Source: Lachnospiraceae bacterium
GTDB lineage: Bacteria > Bacillota > Clostridia > Lachnospirales > Lachnospiraceae
Direction: 5' to 3'
Length of the DNA stretch: 35,474 nucleotides
Assembly (NCBI GenBank): GCA_024699045.1
Contig: JAILQK010000100.1
Location: 1-35,474, forward strand
Below are positions 18,197-28,057 of this stretch, in pieces; within the stretch, counting starts at the first letter, position 1, and each line of letters starts with the position of its first letter. The position numbers were made by a program, and so were the translations under genes. The notes beneath the pieces were generated by a model. It saw only the letters and a list, made by a program, of their open reading frames with translations, was not told the DNA's origin and searched no databases.

Positions 18197-18232
18197 CTGC
18201 CCCCTGAATATTTATTCGCTTCCTGCAGGCGG

Positions 18233-20380
18233 TCACAGCAACAGCTTATCCGAAATGTTGTATGTGCCGTCAGTCATCCGCTCCTCAAGCTCTTCTACCG
18301 GCATGGGCTTTCCAAAGAGGTATCCCTGCAGTCTCCCGCAGCCGGCATTTCTTAAGAACTCCGCCGCTTCCTCGGTCTCTACCCCCTCCGTCAGAGAGAA
18401 CATGTTTATACTCTCTGCGAGCCGGATGATCGCGTTGAGGATCAGAGGCGACTTCGGATTCTTTTCGAAGCCCTTAAGGAAAGTCATATCTATCTTCAAT
18501 ACATCAAAATCATAATCCTTCAATACATTGAAGGAAGAATATCCTGCTCCGAAGTCATCCAGCCAGAGGGAAAAACCATCCTGCTTGAATCGCTTCATCC
18601 CCTCTTCGAGAGCTCCGATATTTTCAGTAAGCGCGCTCTCCGTTATCTCGACATGAATATACTCCTTCGGGATCCCGTATTTTTCAAGAAGCTTCTCCAA
18701 AGCCCCCACTGCATCCATCAGTTCAAAATCGATCCTTGAAAAATTGAGCGAAACCGGAACCACCTTTTTGCCCGCATCCATCGCTCGCCTTAAGTCGCAG
18801 CATACCTGTTCAAAGATACAGGCATCCAGTTTGTGTATCTGTCTGTACTCCTCAAGGACGGGTATGAATTCTCCGGGAGAGATAAATCCGTATGTGGGAT
18901 CGATCCATCTGGCAAGCGCCTCGCATCCGCACAGATCCTTGCTGTCTGCCCAGACCACCGGCTGGTAATAAACCTTTATATATCCGTTCTGGACAGCGCT
19001 GTCGATATGATTGACGATATACTGCATCTTGTGGAAGCGGTTGTCCACCTCTTCGTTATATTCCTTATAATTCCTGTCATATCTGTTCTTGGTCAGACTG
19101 CAGGCATATCTGGCGCTGTCGATCGCGATCCTCGGATCCGTGTCTCTTCCTTTGGGTCGGAAAGCACCGACCTTAAGTTCAAGATATACCTCGACCGCAT
19201 AGGCATGTACCCTGTTCCGGACGATCTCTGTTTTCTCCCTTACCTTCTCCACGTCCGTCAGCACGACGAAATGATCATCGGACTGCCTTGCCACAAGATC
19301 ATCCGGAAAGACCTCGCAGATAAGCCGTGCAAACGATATCAGAAACTCGTTTCCCGACTGATAGCCGAACTGATCGTTATAGGTCTTGAAATTCTCCACA
19401 TTAAGGAACAAAAATACCTTGCCTTCTATATCCGTTTCCGGATCCTTCAGGATCCTTTCGGCCTCTCTGTTAAAATAATAAAGGTTGTTGATGCCGGTCA
19501 GATCGTCAACTATCGCGCTCCGCTCAAGCTTTTCATTTGCTTCGATAAGCTCCTCATCTTTGGCAGACTCATGTACTCTCTGTATATAGATGCTTATGCT
19601 CAGCATCACCATGACGATCCAGAAGATCAGATAATTGATACGGTCGCCCTCGAACACATTCTCGTTATACAGATTATCAAGCTCGATCAGATGCGGATAC
19701 CACAGCGAATAAAAATACAGGAACGCGGCTCCAAGGATGAGCACGGAAACATAAGGTTTCCAGATAAGAAGACAGGCCGCGAAGATGATCATCGTGATGA
19801 AGCAGAGTATCTGACGATGCTTGCTTATGTCATACATCGAGGTCTCCACCCCGAAGCCCATGCATATCACGGCAAAGATCACGTTGAACCATTGCCCGTA
19901 CGAATCGTTCTTACCGTCCCTTTTAACGATGACCGTTTCATAGATAAGAAGCAGCAGCGCGAGCGCAAGAAGAAGATAATGGTACTTCATCCCCCAAAGT
20001 ATCCCCGTCACCGACTGCTCGCCGATGCTCCGGTAGATAAACCGGATCATCATGCTGATGTCCAGCGCCAGCACCAGAACGGACACGATCTTTCCCGGAA
20101 GCTCCCGTGTTATCTTTTCCGTGTATCTCAGTGCAAAGACCATAAGGACCAGTGCCGCCGAGAAAAAGATAAGGTAATTGGTCTCTCCGTCAAAATATTC
20201 GATAAAAGTACGTCCGGGTCTTTTATAGACATAGCGGACGAGCATCCAGAATTCCAGCACGAGCACAATGAATGACATATAGATCGCCATCCGTATATTC
20301 GTTTCGTTCAGATATCGCTTTTTATACGCCGAGTGTTTGCAAACCCCCATATTACTCAGTGCTTTTTTGAGCAGATCCAT
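18233..20380 (-). CDS. Membrane protein with degenerate GGDEF and conserved EAL domain (putative c-di-GMP phosphodiesterase)
   Basis: Hydrophobic N-terminal half; GGDEF-domain-like DDLTGINNLYYFNREAERIL with signature SGNEF in place of GGDEF; EAL motifs CEALARW, VEITES, LDDFGAGYSS, LKIDMTFLKG, TEGVET, LQGYLFGKP. Confidence 0.92.
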   Translation of the reverse strand: MDLLKKALSNMGVCKHSAYKKRYLNETNIRMAIYMSFIVLVLEFWMLVRYVYKRPGRTFIEYFDGETNYLIFFSAALVLMVFALRYTEKITRELPGKIVSVLVLALDISMMIRFIYRSIGEQSVTGILWGMKYHYLLLALALLLLIYETVIVKRDGKNDSYGQWFNVIFAVICMGFGVETSMYDISKHRQILCFITMIIFAACLLIWKPYVSVLILGAAFLYFYSLWYPHLIELDNLYNENVFEGDRINYLIFWIVMVMLSISIYIQRVHESAKDEELIEANEKLERSAIVDDLTGINNLYYFNREAERILKDPETDIEGKVFLFLNVENFKTYNDQFGYQSGNEFLISFARLICEVFPDDLVARQSDDHFVVLTDVEKVREKTEIVRNRVHAYAVEVYLELKVGAFRPKGRDTDPRIAIDSARYACSLTKNRYDRNYKEYNEEVDNRFHKMQYIVNHIDSAVQNGYIKVYYQPVVWADSKDLCGCEALARWIDPTYGFISPGEFIPVLEEYRQIHKLDACIFEQVCCDLRRAMDAGKKVVPVSLNFSRIDFELMDAVGALEKLLEKYGIPKEYIHVEITESALTENIGALEEGMKRFKQDGFSLWLDDFGAGYSSFNVLKDYDFDVLKIDMTFLKGFEKNPKSPLILNAIIRLAESINMFSLTEGVETEEAAEFLRNAGCGRLQGYLFGKPMPVEELEERMTDGTYNISDKLLL

Positions 20381-20465
20381 TGCTTTCCCCTTAAAACCGG
20401 AAACATTTACGGGTCAGCGGCAGTTTTGCGCCCTTCCCTGTAAAAAAATACAGTAAATCTATTAT

Positions 20466-20494
20466 ATTATATGTTTTTTTTTATCCCCTTACAA
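20466..20494 (-). promoter_or_regulatory. Sigma70-type promoter of the GGDEF/EAL gene
   Basis: Minus strand TTGTAA (20494-20489), 17-bp spacer, TATAAT (20471-20466); predicted +1 about 20459. Confidence 0.65.
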
Positions 20495-20502
20495 TAAAAG
20501 AT

Positions 20503-20531
20503 TTGAGCAATAAAACCGAAAAGGCTATAAT
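20503..20531 (+). promoter_or_regulatory. Sigma70-type promoter of the WYL regulator operon
   Basis: TTGAGC (20503-20508), 17-bp spacer, TATAAT (20526-20531). Confidence 0.65.
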
Positions 20532-20581
20532 CATGATATATTTTATATCAGGAATCTCAGAGAAAGGATGATCACGAAGTC

Positions 20582-21571
20582 ATGTCGAAAAGCTCCAATC
20601 AGAAATTAAAGCTTCCGTTTCTTATGAAGATAATGCTTGAAAAGACCGATGAGGATCACGGCCTTACGATGCAGCAGATAATCGATGAGCTGGGGCGCTA
20701 TGATATAAGCGCCGAGCGCAAGAGCATATACTCGGACTTTGAGGATATGGCACAGCTCGGGATAGATATAGTCTGCGACCGGCAGGGAAGGGAGCATCTT
20801 TACCATGTCGTATCCAGACAATTCGAACTTCCGGAATTAAAGCTTCTGATCGATGCCGTCCAGTCCTCGAAATTCATTACCGAAAAGAAATCCAGACAGC
20901 TGATAAACAAAGTGAAAACACTGGCCAGCGAAAACGAAGCCAATGAGCTTCAGCGTCAGGTCTATGTCCACGGCCGGATCAAGACAATGAACGAAAGCAT
21001 CTACTATAATGTGGATGATATCCATAATGCGATCAACCTCGACCGCAAGATCAGATTCCGTTACTACAAATGGAGCATCAGCAAGAAGCTTGTCGCCCGT
21101 CACGGAGGCGATCATTTCTATGTAAGTCCATGGGCGCTGACCTGGGATGACGAGAACTACTATCTCATCGGCTTTGACGACCTTAGCCGCGAGATACGTC
21201 ACTACCGGGTCGACAAGATGGGACAGATAGAGATGATCGAGGAACGACGCGAAGGAAAAGACCGGTTCAAGGACTTCGATATCGTCTCCTACACTAAAAT
21301 GAATTTTGGGATGTACAGCGGCGAGATAAAGCGGGTGACCATAGAATTTCCCGATGAAATGTGCGGAGTCTTCATAGACCGCTTCGGTAAGGACATCAGC
21401 TTCAGAAAATCCGGGAGCGGCCGCAGCCGCCTTTCGGTCGATGTCGCGGTAAGCAACCAGTTTTTCGGCTGGATCATGAGTCTCGGCCCCGAGGTCAGGC
21501 TCACCGCCCCTGAAGACGTGATCGGTCAGATAGCAAAGGCTTCTAAGCGCTTTGCTTCCAACTACAATTGA
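20582..21571 (+). CDS. WYL-domain transcriptional regulator (HTH + WYL)
   Basis: N-terminal HTH-like region (LTMQQIIDELGRYDISAERKSIYSDFEDM); WYL-like FYVSPWALTWDDENYYLIGFDDLSREIRHYRVDKM. Confidence 0.92.
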   Translation: MSKSSNQKLKLPFLMKIMLEKTDEDHGLTMQQIIDELGRYDISAERKSIYSDFEDMAQLGIDIVCDRQGREHLYHVVSRQFELPELKLLIDAVQSSKFITEKKSRQLINKVKTLASENEANELQRQVYVHGRIKTMNESIYYNVDDIHNAINLDRKIRFRYYKWSISKKLVARHGGDHFYVSPWALTWDDENYYLIGFDDLSREIRHYRVDKMGQIEMIEERREGKDRFKDFDIVSYTKMNFGMYSGEIKRVTIEFPDEMCGVFIDRFGKDISFRKSGSGRSRLSVDVAVSNQFFGWIMSLGPEVRLTAPEDVIGQIAKASKRFASNYN

Positions 21572-23157
21572 AAGCATTAAAAATATCATTAATAGCGCTG
21601 CTTTCGGCCATCATACTGCTCTGCGCGATCATAGCTTTGAGCGCGGTACGCCCCGATCTTTTCCGGGGCTTTAAGAAGGCCGGAACAACAAGTGAGGATG
21701 CGACTGCCGTTCAGCCCGATCCTTCGGTACAGGAGCCTCTGCCCGAAGAGCCTTCGGAAACGGTCTCTCCCGATACCGTATCCTCGGATGCCGTGTCCTC
21801 CGACTCCGTATCACAGAATATCCCTGACGGCTCCGAAGACTATTTTGCCGAAGACGTCCCGGGTTCCGGTCTGAAAAACGGACTTTCTCCTTCCTATGTC
21901 GCGGAAGACTCCGAGTTGGATGTGCCTTCAGGACTAAGCTCTAAAACCGGTCTCACGGAACCTCACGGCACCTACGATATCCTTGACGACGACAAGGCTG
22001 ACGAACTGGAAGCCGATCTTTCCACGGGTCCCACCGGCGACGACCTTGATTTCGATGAAGAATTCTATCCCTACTATCATATGCTTGACGACAAAGGCAA
22101 GCATCTGTATCGTCAGATATACGCCAATGCCTTAGAGCTCAATCCCGATTTCCGCGCAGTAGAAAAAGATATGCCCTGGTCCTCATTCCGGAATGTCTTC
22201 GAAGCTGTCTTTAACGATCATCCGGAGCTTTTCTGGCTAAACACCCAGTATTCCGCCGGATACCGGAATAACGGTGACTGTCTTGAGATAGTGCTCTCCT
22301 TCAACCGTACCGCAAAAGATCTGGAAGGCTCCGCCGCTGAATTTGATGAAGGCGCAAATAAGATCCTGAATACCACACAGGGAGATATCTATGACCAGGA
22401 AAAAGCGGCCCATGATTCGATACTGGATAACTTTTCATATAACCTTTCCGCGGAGATGAATCAGAGCGCTTACAGCGGCTTTGCCAATAACTCCACGGTC
22501 TGCGCCGGATATGCCAGATGCTTTCAGTATATCATGCAGACCCTCGGCGTCCCCTGCTACTACTGCAGAGGATATGCCGGAGAACCCCACGCCTGGAACA
22601 TAATCAAGCTTGACGGTGACTATTATAACGTAGACGCAACCTGGGATGATTCCGACCAGACCTGGAAGTATGAATATTTTAATGTCTCGGACGACGACAT
22701 AGCGGGCGATCACCGCCGCACAAGTCTCTCTGTCTATCTCCCTCCCTGCAACGGAGGAAAATACTCCGGTCTGGAAACAAAGCCGGCCGATGATGAAAAC
22801 GGCAACGGGACCGGTTCCGGAGCTAATAACGATTCCGAAGGAAACGGGCGTGATAAAGATAACAGAAGCTCGGAGCTCCCGGACGGAACCTACGTTGATA
22901 ATGCCGATGATTATTTTGAAAAATGCCTTAATGCCATTAAGGATGCCGGAAAAGGCACCTATTCCTTCGACCTTTATACTACGGACAAAGAAGTGTATAA
23001 TACCTGTATGTCTGCGTATGCGAACGGGTCCGCAAAAAGCCGGTTCATGAATGAGGCTTTTGAATCCGTTGAGGGAGCGAAAGGAATGTCCGTTGACTTT
23101 ATAGGCAGTGAAGGCGACGGCGTTTACAAGATGACGCAGAACGTTAAGCTATGGTAA
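21568..23157 (+). CDS. Membrane-anchored transglutaminase-like (papain-fold) protein
   Basis: TTG start overlapping the WYL stop; single N-terminal TM; Ser/Asp-rich linker; transglutaminase-like core [55 protein letters not shown] (Cys-His-Asp triad). Confidence 0.9.
   Translation: MKALKISLIALLSAIILLCAIIALSAVRPDLFRGFKKAGTTSEDATAVQPDPSVQEPLPEEPSETVSPDTVSSDAVSSDSVSQNIPDGSEDYFAEDVPGSGLKNGLSPSYVAEDSELDVPSGLSSKTGLTEPHGTYDILDDDKADELEADLSTGPTGDDLDFDEEFYPYYHMLDDKGKHLYRQIYANALELNPDFRAVEKDMPWSSFRNVFEAVFNDHPELFWLNTQYSAGYRNNGDCLEIVLSFNRTAKDLEGSAAEFDEGANKILNTTQGDIYDQEKAAHDSILDNFSYNLSAEMNQSAYSGFANNSTVCAGYARCFQYIMQTLGVPCYYCRGYAGEPHAWNIIKLDGDYYNVDATWDDSDQTWKYEYFNVSDDDIAGDHRRTSLSVYLPPCNGGKYSGLETKPADDENGNGTGSGANNDSEGNGRDKDNRSSELPDGTYVDNADDYFEKCLNAIKDAGKGTYSFDLYTTDKEVYNTCMSAYANGSAKSRFMNEAFESVEGAKGMSVDFIGSEGDGVYKMTQNVKLW
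21763..21807 (+). repeat. 15-bp degenerate tandem repeat encoding [15 protein letters not shown]
   Basis: gtctctcccgatacc / gtatcctcggatgcc / gtgtcctccgactcc in the linker of the transglutaminase-like protein. Confidence 0.75.
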
Positions 23158-23182
23158 AAGGATCGAAGGAGGCTCAATCAAA

Positions 23183-24457
23183 ATGAAAAATATCGCAGTT
23201 GCGGGAACCGGATATGTAGGCATGTCTCTGGCCGTTCTGCTGTCCCAGTATAATAAGGTCACAGCCGTTGACATCATCCCCGAAAAGGTCGATCTCATAA
23301 ACAAAAGGCAGTCTCCGATCCAGGACGACTATATCGAAAAGTACATGGCTGAAAAGGAACTTATGCTCACCGCGACTCTGGACGCGGCTTCAGCCTACAA
23401 GGATGCGGACATTGTCATAGTCTCCGCGCCCACCAACTACGATCCCAAAAAAGACTTCTTTGACTGCTCACATGTAGAGGAAGTTATAGATCTGGTGCTG
23501 AAGTCAAACGACAACTGCACAATAGTGATAAAGAGCACCATTCCCGTGGGATACACCATGTCGGTAAGGGAAAAGTTCAAAACGGACCGTGTCATCTTCA
23601 GTCCCGAGTTCTTAAGGGAATCCAAGGCTTTATACGATAATCTTTATCCCTCACGCATAATAGTGGGGTATGACAGGCTTGCCGATGATGCTGCTTCCTC
23701 TGCGGCAAAAGAGGGCTCTTCCCGGACCTCAAGGGATCGCGCGGATGAGTTTGCCGCTCTCCTTAAGGAAGCCTCTCTCAGAGAAGATGTGCCGGTTCTC
23801 ATCATGGGCCTTACGGAAGCGGAAGCCGTGAAGCTTTTCGCCAATACTTATCTGGCGCTCCGGGTATCTTATTTCAATGAGCTTGATACCTATGCCGAAA
23901 CCAAAGAGCTTGTGACCGGGGATATCATAAAAGGCGTATGTCTGGATCCGCGTATCGGAGACCAGTATAACAACCCGTCTTTCGGCTACGGCGGATACTG
24001 CCTGCCGAAGGATTCCAAACAGCTTCTTGCGAACTATAAGGATGTTCCCGAAAACCTGATCCAGGCTATCGTTGACAGCAACCGGACCAGAAAGGATTAT
24101 ATCGCCGACAGGGTCCTTGAGATCGCGGGGGCCTATGAGAGCTCGTCCAGCTGGAGCCGTGAAAAAGAGCACGATGTGGTGGTCGGAGTCTACAGGCTCA
24201 CCATGAAATCAAATTCGGATAATTTCCGCCAGTCCTCCATACAGGGGATCATGAAGAGGATAAAAGCAAAAGGCGCGACCGTCATCATATACGAGCCGGC
24301 CCTTAATGACGGAGAAACCTTCTTCGGTTCATACGTAGTGAACGATCTTGAGGAATTCAAAAAAAGAAGTCATTCGATAATAGCAAACAGATATGATCCC
24401 TGCCTCGATGACGTAAAAGATAAGGTTTACACGAGAGACATATTCGCCCGCGACTGA
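23183..24457 (+). CDS. ugd: UDP-glucose/nucleotide-sugar 6-dehydrogenase
   Basis: [40 protein letters not shown]...[24 protein letters not shown]...[15 protein letters not shown]. Confidence 0.93.
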   Translation: MKNIAVAGTGYVGMSLAVLLSQYNKVTAVDIIPEKVDLINKRQSPIQDDYIEKYMAEKELMLTATLDAASAYKDADIVIVSAPTNYDPKKDFFDCSHVEEVIDLVLKSNDNCTIVIKSTIPVGYTMSVREKFKTDRVIFSPEFLRESKALYDNLYPSRIIVGYDRLADDAASSAAKEGSSRTSRDRADEFAALLKEASLREDVPVLIMGLTEAEAVKLFANTYLALRVSYFNELDTYAETKELVTGDIIKGVCLDPRIGDQYNNPSFGYGGYCLPKDSKQLLANYKDVPENLIQAIVDSNRTRKDYIADRVLEIAGAYESSSSWSREKEHDVVVGVYRLTMKSNSDNFRQSSIQGIMKRIKAKGATVIIYEPALNDGETFFGSYVVNDLEEFKKRSHSIIANRYDPCLDDVKDKVYTRDIFARD

Positions 24458-24499
24458 GCGGCTGAGTGGCTGAACGACTGAGATCCTTTACGATCTGAC

Positions 24500-24529
24500 A
24501 AGCCGGGCTCTCCGATCCCGGATCCTGTC
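24500..24529. terminator. Weak terminator-like hairpin between convergent ugd and EAL genes
   Basis: GACAagCCGGGctctccgatCCCGGatccTGTC imperfect stem; no strong T-tract. Confidence 0.3.
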
Positions 24530-26411
24530 ATTCCTTTGAGAAAAATTCCGTGAGCTTTTCAAACGGGACAGGCTTTGAATATTTATATCCCTGCAGATAT
24601 CTGGCGCACATGTTCATACAGCGGGCCTCATCGTTTTCATCCTCGATTCCTTCGTACAGCACCGAATATCTGAGATCCGAAAACATATGCGCGAGATAGC
24701 TTACCATAGTCTCAAGCTTCACATCCTGTCCGCTTGCGATCGTAAGCGAACGGTCGAATTTGATTATATCAAAAGGAAGCTCCATGATCCTTTCAAAGCT
24801 TGAGTATCCGGTTCCGAAATCATCAAGATAAAACTTGATCCCGGTATCCTTAAGCTCGTTTATCCTGTCCTTTATCAACTCAAAATCGCGTTCATTCTGA
24901 CTTTCGGTAAGCTCTATGGCAATGTTTTCAAACGGGACTCCGCAGTCCTTGATTATCTTTTTTACGTTTTTCGCAAAATCCGGTTCCCTGACATCGATCA
25001 TGGAAAAATTGACCGATACCCGCTTCACCCTGTATCCGGCTTCAAGCATCCGCTTTACCGCTTCACAGGTTTTCGCCAGAATGATAAGGCTCAATGTGTG
25101 TATCAGACCGTGCTTCTCCGCCATCGGGATGAACTGATCGGGAAACACCAGCCCTGTCTTTTCAAGTTTAAGCCTCATCAGGGCTTCCGCGGTATCATAC
25201 AGACCGGTCTGAGTGTTATAAACCGGCTGGCAGAATGCCAGTACGCGGGGATCGCTGATATCTTTTTTCAGATTTATATCCCTGAGTTCATCCAGGATAT
25301 ACTCATGCCTGCGGTATCCGGCGATGTCGTCTTCGGATATGTAAAGCATGGAGTTGGCCTCCATCCTCTCCCTTATAAATTGCAGGAACGGAAGGTATTC
25401 GCTCTTTGAACTTATCTCACTTATGGAATCCATGCATATTACCTTATAAGCAAGATTAAATTTCTCGTATTCTTTCACAAATGTGCTGTGCGCGCTTGTG
25501 ATCTTCTCAAAATGGGAAGGGTTCTTTAACGGGTCAAAGCAAAGGATGAAATGTCCGTCAGTGATCTTGAAAAGCTGTCCTCCTTTGAAAAATCTCTCTC
25601 CGTATATTCGCAGCCCGGTCTGCAATGATTTTGGCATGATCCTTTCCCCGTTATTGATCTCTCTTATGAAAATGCTTACCAGGTAAATCCCGTGCCCTTT
25701 CATAAAGCTGTATGCGACCATGTCCTCGAATGCCGCGCTTCCTACCGTCCCCAGAGTAAAATCATAAGGATTGGAATGCATCATATATATGAGCGCTATA
25801 AGGGGAAACAGAAAAGTAGCGGTCGTATATGAGGTATGCCCCTCAAAAAGCTGTGCATACATCAGGGCAAACGACAGCATCGCCGCGATACTCCCTCCGA
25901 GGAGTATCCTCATATATACATGATCCCGGCAGAGGTAGATCATATAAATAAAGACAATCATATAGATCGTATAGATCGCTACGAAAACATAATCCACTAA
26001 GCCGGCATCAAGAAATACAATGGCGGCAACCTGTATAATGACCGCAAGTCCCGACAGCACCCTGATGATACCGGAGAGCCTTACCCACCGTACATCCTCG
26101 GTCTGCATCGTTATCCTGATATAGTCCATATAATAATAAAGGGCTGCGGTCAGACATATATGATATATAAGATCAAGAGCACGGACTCCGGGATCGACCA
26201 ACGGTCCCGAAAACCCTGCCAGCCAGTATTTTGAAATATTGATTACCGCCGCAATGATGATAAGAACGGGGATCTTCTTCAGGACGAGAAAGTTTTCCTC
26301 TCTCTTTATATATGAAACGCGCAACAAAGCACAGAGGACTATACTTATGATAATTGAAATAACGTCTCCGGCCGATGTGTAGTTAAAGATAAACAGTTGC
26401 GCATTAGTCAT
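24528..26411 (-). CDS. Multi-TM protein with degenerate GGDEF-like region and EAL domain
   Basis: EAL motifs TAEALMRL, VNFSMID, IELTES, LDDFGTGYSS, IKFDRSL, YEGIED, LQGYKYSKPVP; GGDEF-like region has ITDGHFIL at the signature position. Confidence 0.9.
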   Translation of the reverse strand: MTNAQLFIFNYTSAGDVISIIISIVLCALLRVSYIKREENFLVLKKIPVLIIIAAVINISKYWLAGFSGPLVDPGVRALDLIYHICLTAALYYYMDYIRITMQTEDVRWVRLSGIIRVLSGLAVIIQVAAIVFLDAGLVDYVFVAIYTIYMIVFIYMIYLCRDHVYMRILLGGSIAAMLSFALMYAQLFEGHTSYTTATFLFPLIALIYMMHSNPYDFTLGTVGSAAFEDMVAYSFMKGHGIYLVSIFIREINNGERIMPKSLQTGLRIYGERFFKGGQLFKITDGHFILCFDPLKNPSHFEKITSAHSTFVKEYEKFNLAYKVICMDSISEISSKSEYLPFLQFIRERMEANSMLYISEDDIAGYRRHEYILDELRDINLKKDISDPRVLAFCQPVYNTQTGLYDTAEALMRLKLEKTGLVFPDQFIPMAEKHGLIHTLSLIILAKTCEAVKRMLEAGYRVKRVSVNFSMIDVREPDFAKNVKKIIKDCGVPFENIAIELTESQNERDFELIKDRINELKDTGIKFYLDDFGTGYSSFERIMELPFDIIKFDRSLTIASGQDVKLETMVSYLAHMFSDLRYSVLYEGIEDENDEARCMNMCARYLQGYKYSKPVPFEKLTEFFSKE

Positions 26412-26477
26412 AAAAGTCAGGTCGTTATGCAGACATACCTCCGTTTATCATAGTATCTGCATCGATCATGCTGCTGA

Positions 26478-27908
26478 TCAATAAAATCTTATCTTTTTTA
26501 CCATGTCTATGAATTCCCGATTGTTCCTGGTCCTCGAGAAAAGATCTATGAGCTTATCCGTAGCTTCCTCGGGTTTTATGGAATTCAGGGTCTTCCTTAC
26601 GATATCTATACCCTCCTGCTCCGACTTCGTGAGAAGCAGATCATCCCGTCTCGTGGATGACTTGGCAAGGTCTATTGCAGGGAAAACTCTCTTTTCCTGA
26701 AGCTTCCTGTCAAGGACCATCTCCATGTTGCCGGTGCCTTTGAATTCCTCGTAGACCACATCATCCATCTTGCTTCCGGTATCTACGAGAGCCGTTGCGA
26801 GTATGGTGAGCGAACCACCCTCCCTCATCTTTCTGGCGGCTCCGAAGAATCTCTTCGGCATATGGAGCGCCGCGGGATCAAGACCTCCCGAAAGCGTACG
26901 GCCGGAAGGCGGGACCGTAAGGTTGTATGCCCTTGCAAGTCTTGTGATGGAATCGAGAAGGATCATGACATCCTTTCTTGACTCCACAAGTCTTCTCGCT
27001 CTTTCTATGACCATCTCGGATACTCTCTTATGATGCTCGGGCAGCTCGTCAAAGGTGGAATAAATGACCTCGACATTATCTCCCGTTATATATTCTTTTA
27101 TATCCGTGACCTCCTCCGGACGCTCATCTATTAAAAGGATGATGACGTGCATCTCGGGATTTGCCCTCGTCACGGCTTTTGCGACCGCCTTTAATAGTGT
27201 TGTCTTTCCTGCCTTGGGCGGAGAAACGATCATTCCTCTCTGGCCCTTTCCGATAGGACTTATCAGATCCATTATCCTCATGGCTATGTTATTGTTTCCA
27301 AGCTCGAGATGGATCCTCTCCCTGGGAAATTCGGGAGTCATGTCTTCAAAATTATATCTGGTCGCCGTCTCTGACGGATGCATGCCGTTTATGCTCTTTA
27401 CATAGAGCAGAGCCGAAAATTTCTCGTTTCCCGTACGGACTCTCGTATTACCGACCACTATGTCCCCGGTCTTAAGTCCGAATCTGCGTATCTGACTGGG
27501 AGCGACATACACGTCGTTCTCTCCGGGCAGATAGTTCTCGCATCTGATGAAACCGTATCCGTCCGACATGATCTCAAGTATGCCGTTTGCAACGATCCCG
27601 GAATCAAGCTCTTCCTTATTCTCCTGCAGTGCCTCGGCATCCTCCGCCTCGTCGCCTTCTTTTCCGGCAGCTCTGGTATCCGCGCCTTTTGCCTGCCCTT
27701 CTTTATGCGCATGATTCTCCTGGCCCTTGCCCTGTCCTTCTTTATGCGCATGATTTTCCTGGTTTTTGGCCTGCTCGTTCTTTTCCGATTCGGCAACGAG
27801 CAGCTCAATGAGCTCCGCCTTTTTCATAGTAGAAGTCCCTTTAAGCCCCTGCGACTTAGCAAGCTCCTTCAACTGCGTAAGCGGTAGCGTCGCTAATTTC
27901 TCTCTCAT
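26478..27908 (-). CDS. rho: Transcription termination factor Rho
   Basis: LKELAKSQGLKGTSTMKKAELIELL N-terminus; GYGFIRCENYLPGENDVYVAPSQIRRFGLKTGD; SPIGKGQRGMIVSPPKAGKTTLLK; LLIDERPEEVTDI; VPPSGRTLSGGLDPAALHMPKRFFGAAR. Confidence 0.98.
   Translation of the reverse strand: MREKLATLPLTQLKELAKSQGLKGTSTMKKAELIELLVAESEKNEQAKNQENHAHKEGQGKGQENHAHKEGQAKGADTRAAGKEGDEAEDAEALQENKEELDSGIVANGILEIMSDGYGFIRCENYLPGENDVYVAPSQIRRFGLKTGDIVVGNTRVRTGNEKFSALLYVKSINGMHPSETATRYNFEDMTPEFPRERIHLELGNNNIAMRIMDLISPIGKGQRGMIVSPPKAGKTTLLKAVAKAVTRANPEMHVIILLIDERPEEVTDIKEYITGDNVEVIYSTFDELPEHHKRVSEMVIERARRLVESRKDVMILLDSITRLARAYNLTVPPSGRTLSGGLDPAALHMPKRFFGAARKMREGGSLTILATALVDTGSKMDDVVYEEFKGTGNMEMVLDRKLQEKRVFPAIDLAKSSTRRDDLLLTKSEQEGIDIVRKTLNSIKPEEATDKLIDLFSRTRNNREFIDMVKKIRFY
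27684..27761 (-). repeat. 2 x 39-bp in-frame tandem repeat in rho
   Basis: Two adjacent 39-bp copies (27684-27722, 27723-27761) encoding QENHAHKEGQGKG / QENHAHKEGQAKG. Confidence 0.9.
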
Positions 27909-28057
27909 ATAACCCTTCCTTTTTTCATGAATAACATATATAGATCTCTGTGATTTTTATCTTTGATTTTCTCTGCCTGATCTTTGCTTATGATCCTTTA
28001 TCCGATGATCTTATATCCGGATTTGAAATAAAGACATAAGTATGATACAACGAAGAT

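Noticed and set aside
18833-20275. 480-aa plus-strand ORF
   Set aside because: Fully antisense to the GGDEF/EAL gene, His/Arg-rich shadow translation with no family resemblance.
20381-20459. Canonical GEMM-I c-di-GMP riboswitch
   Set aside because: GGGCGCAAAACTGCCG resembles part of GGGACGCAAAGCCACGGG, but the GCAAACC arm and the 3' tetraloop receptor part are not visible; kept only as an unassigned leader.
24452-24484. GGCTGA/GACTGA micro-repeats after the ugd stop
   Set aside because: Short, imperfect and probably chance; no further structure supports a function.
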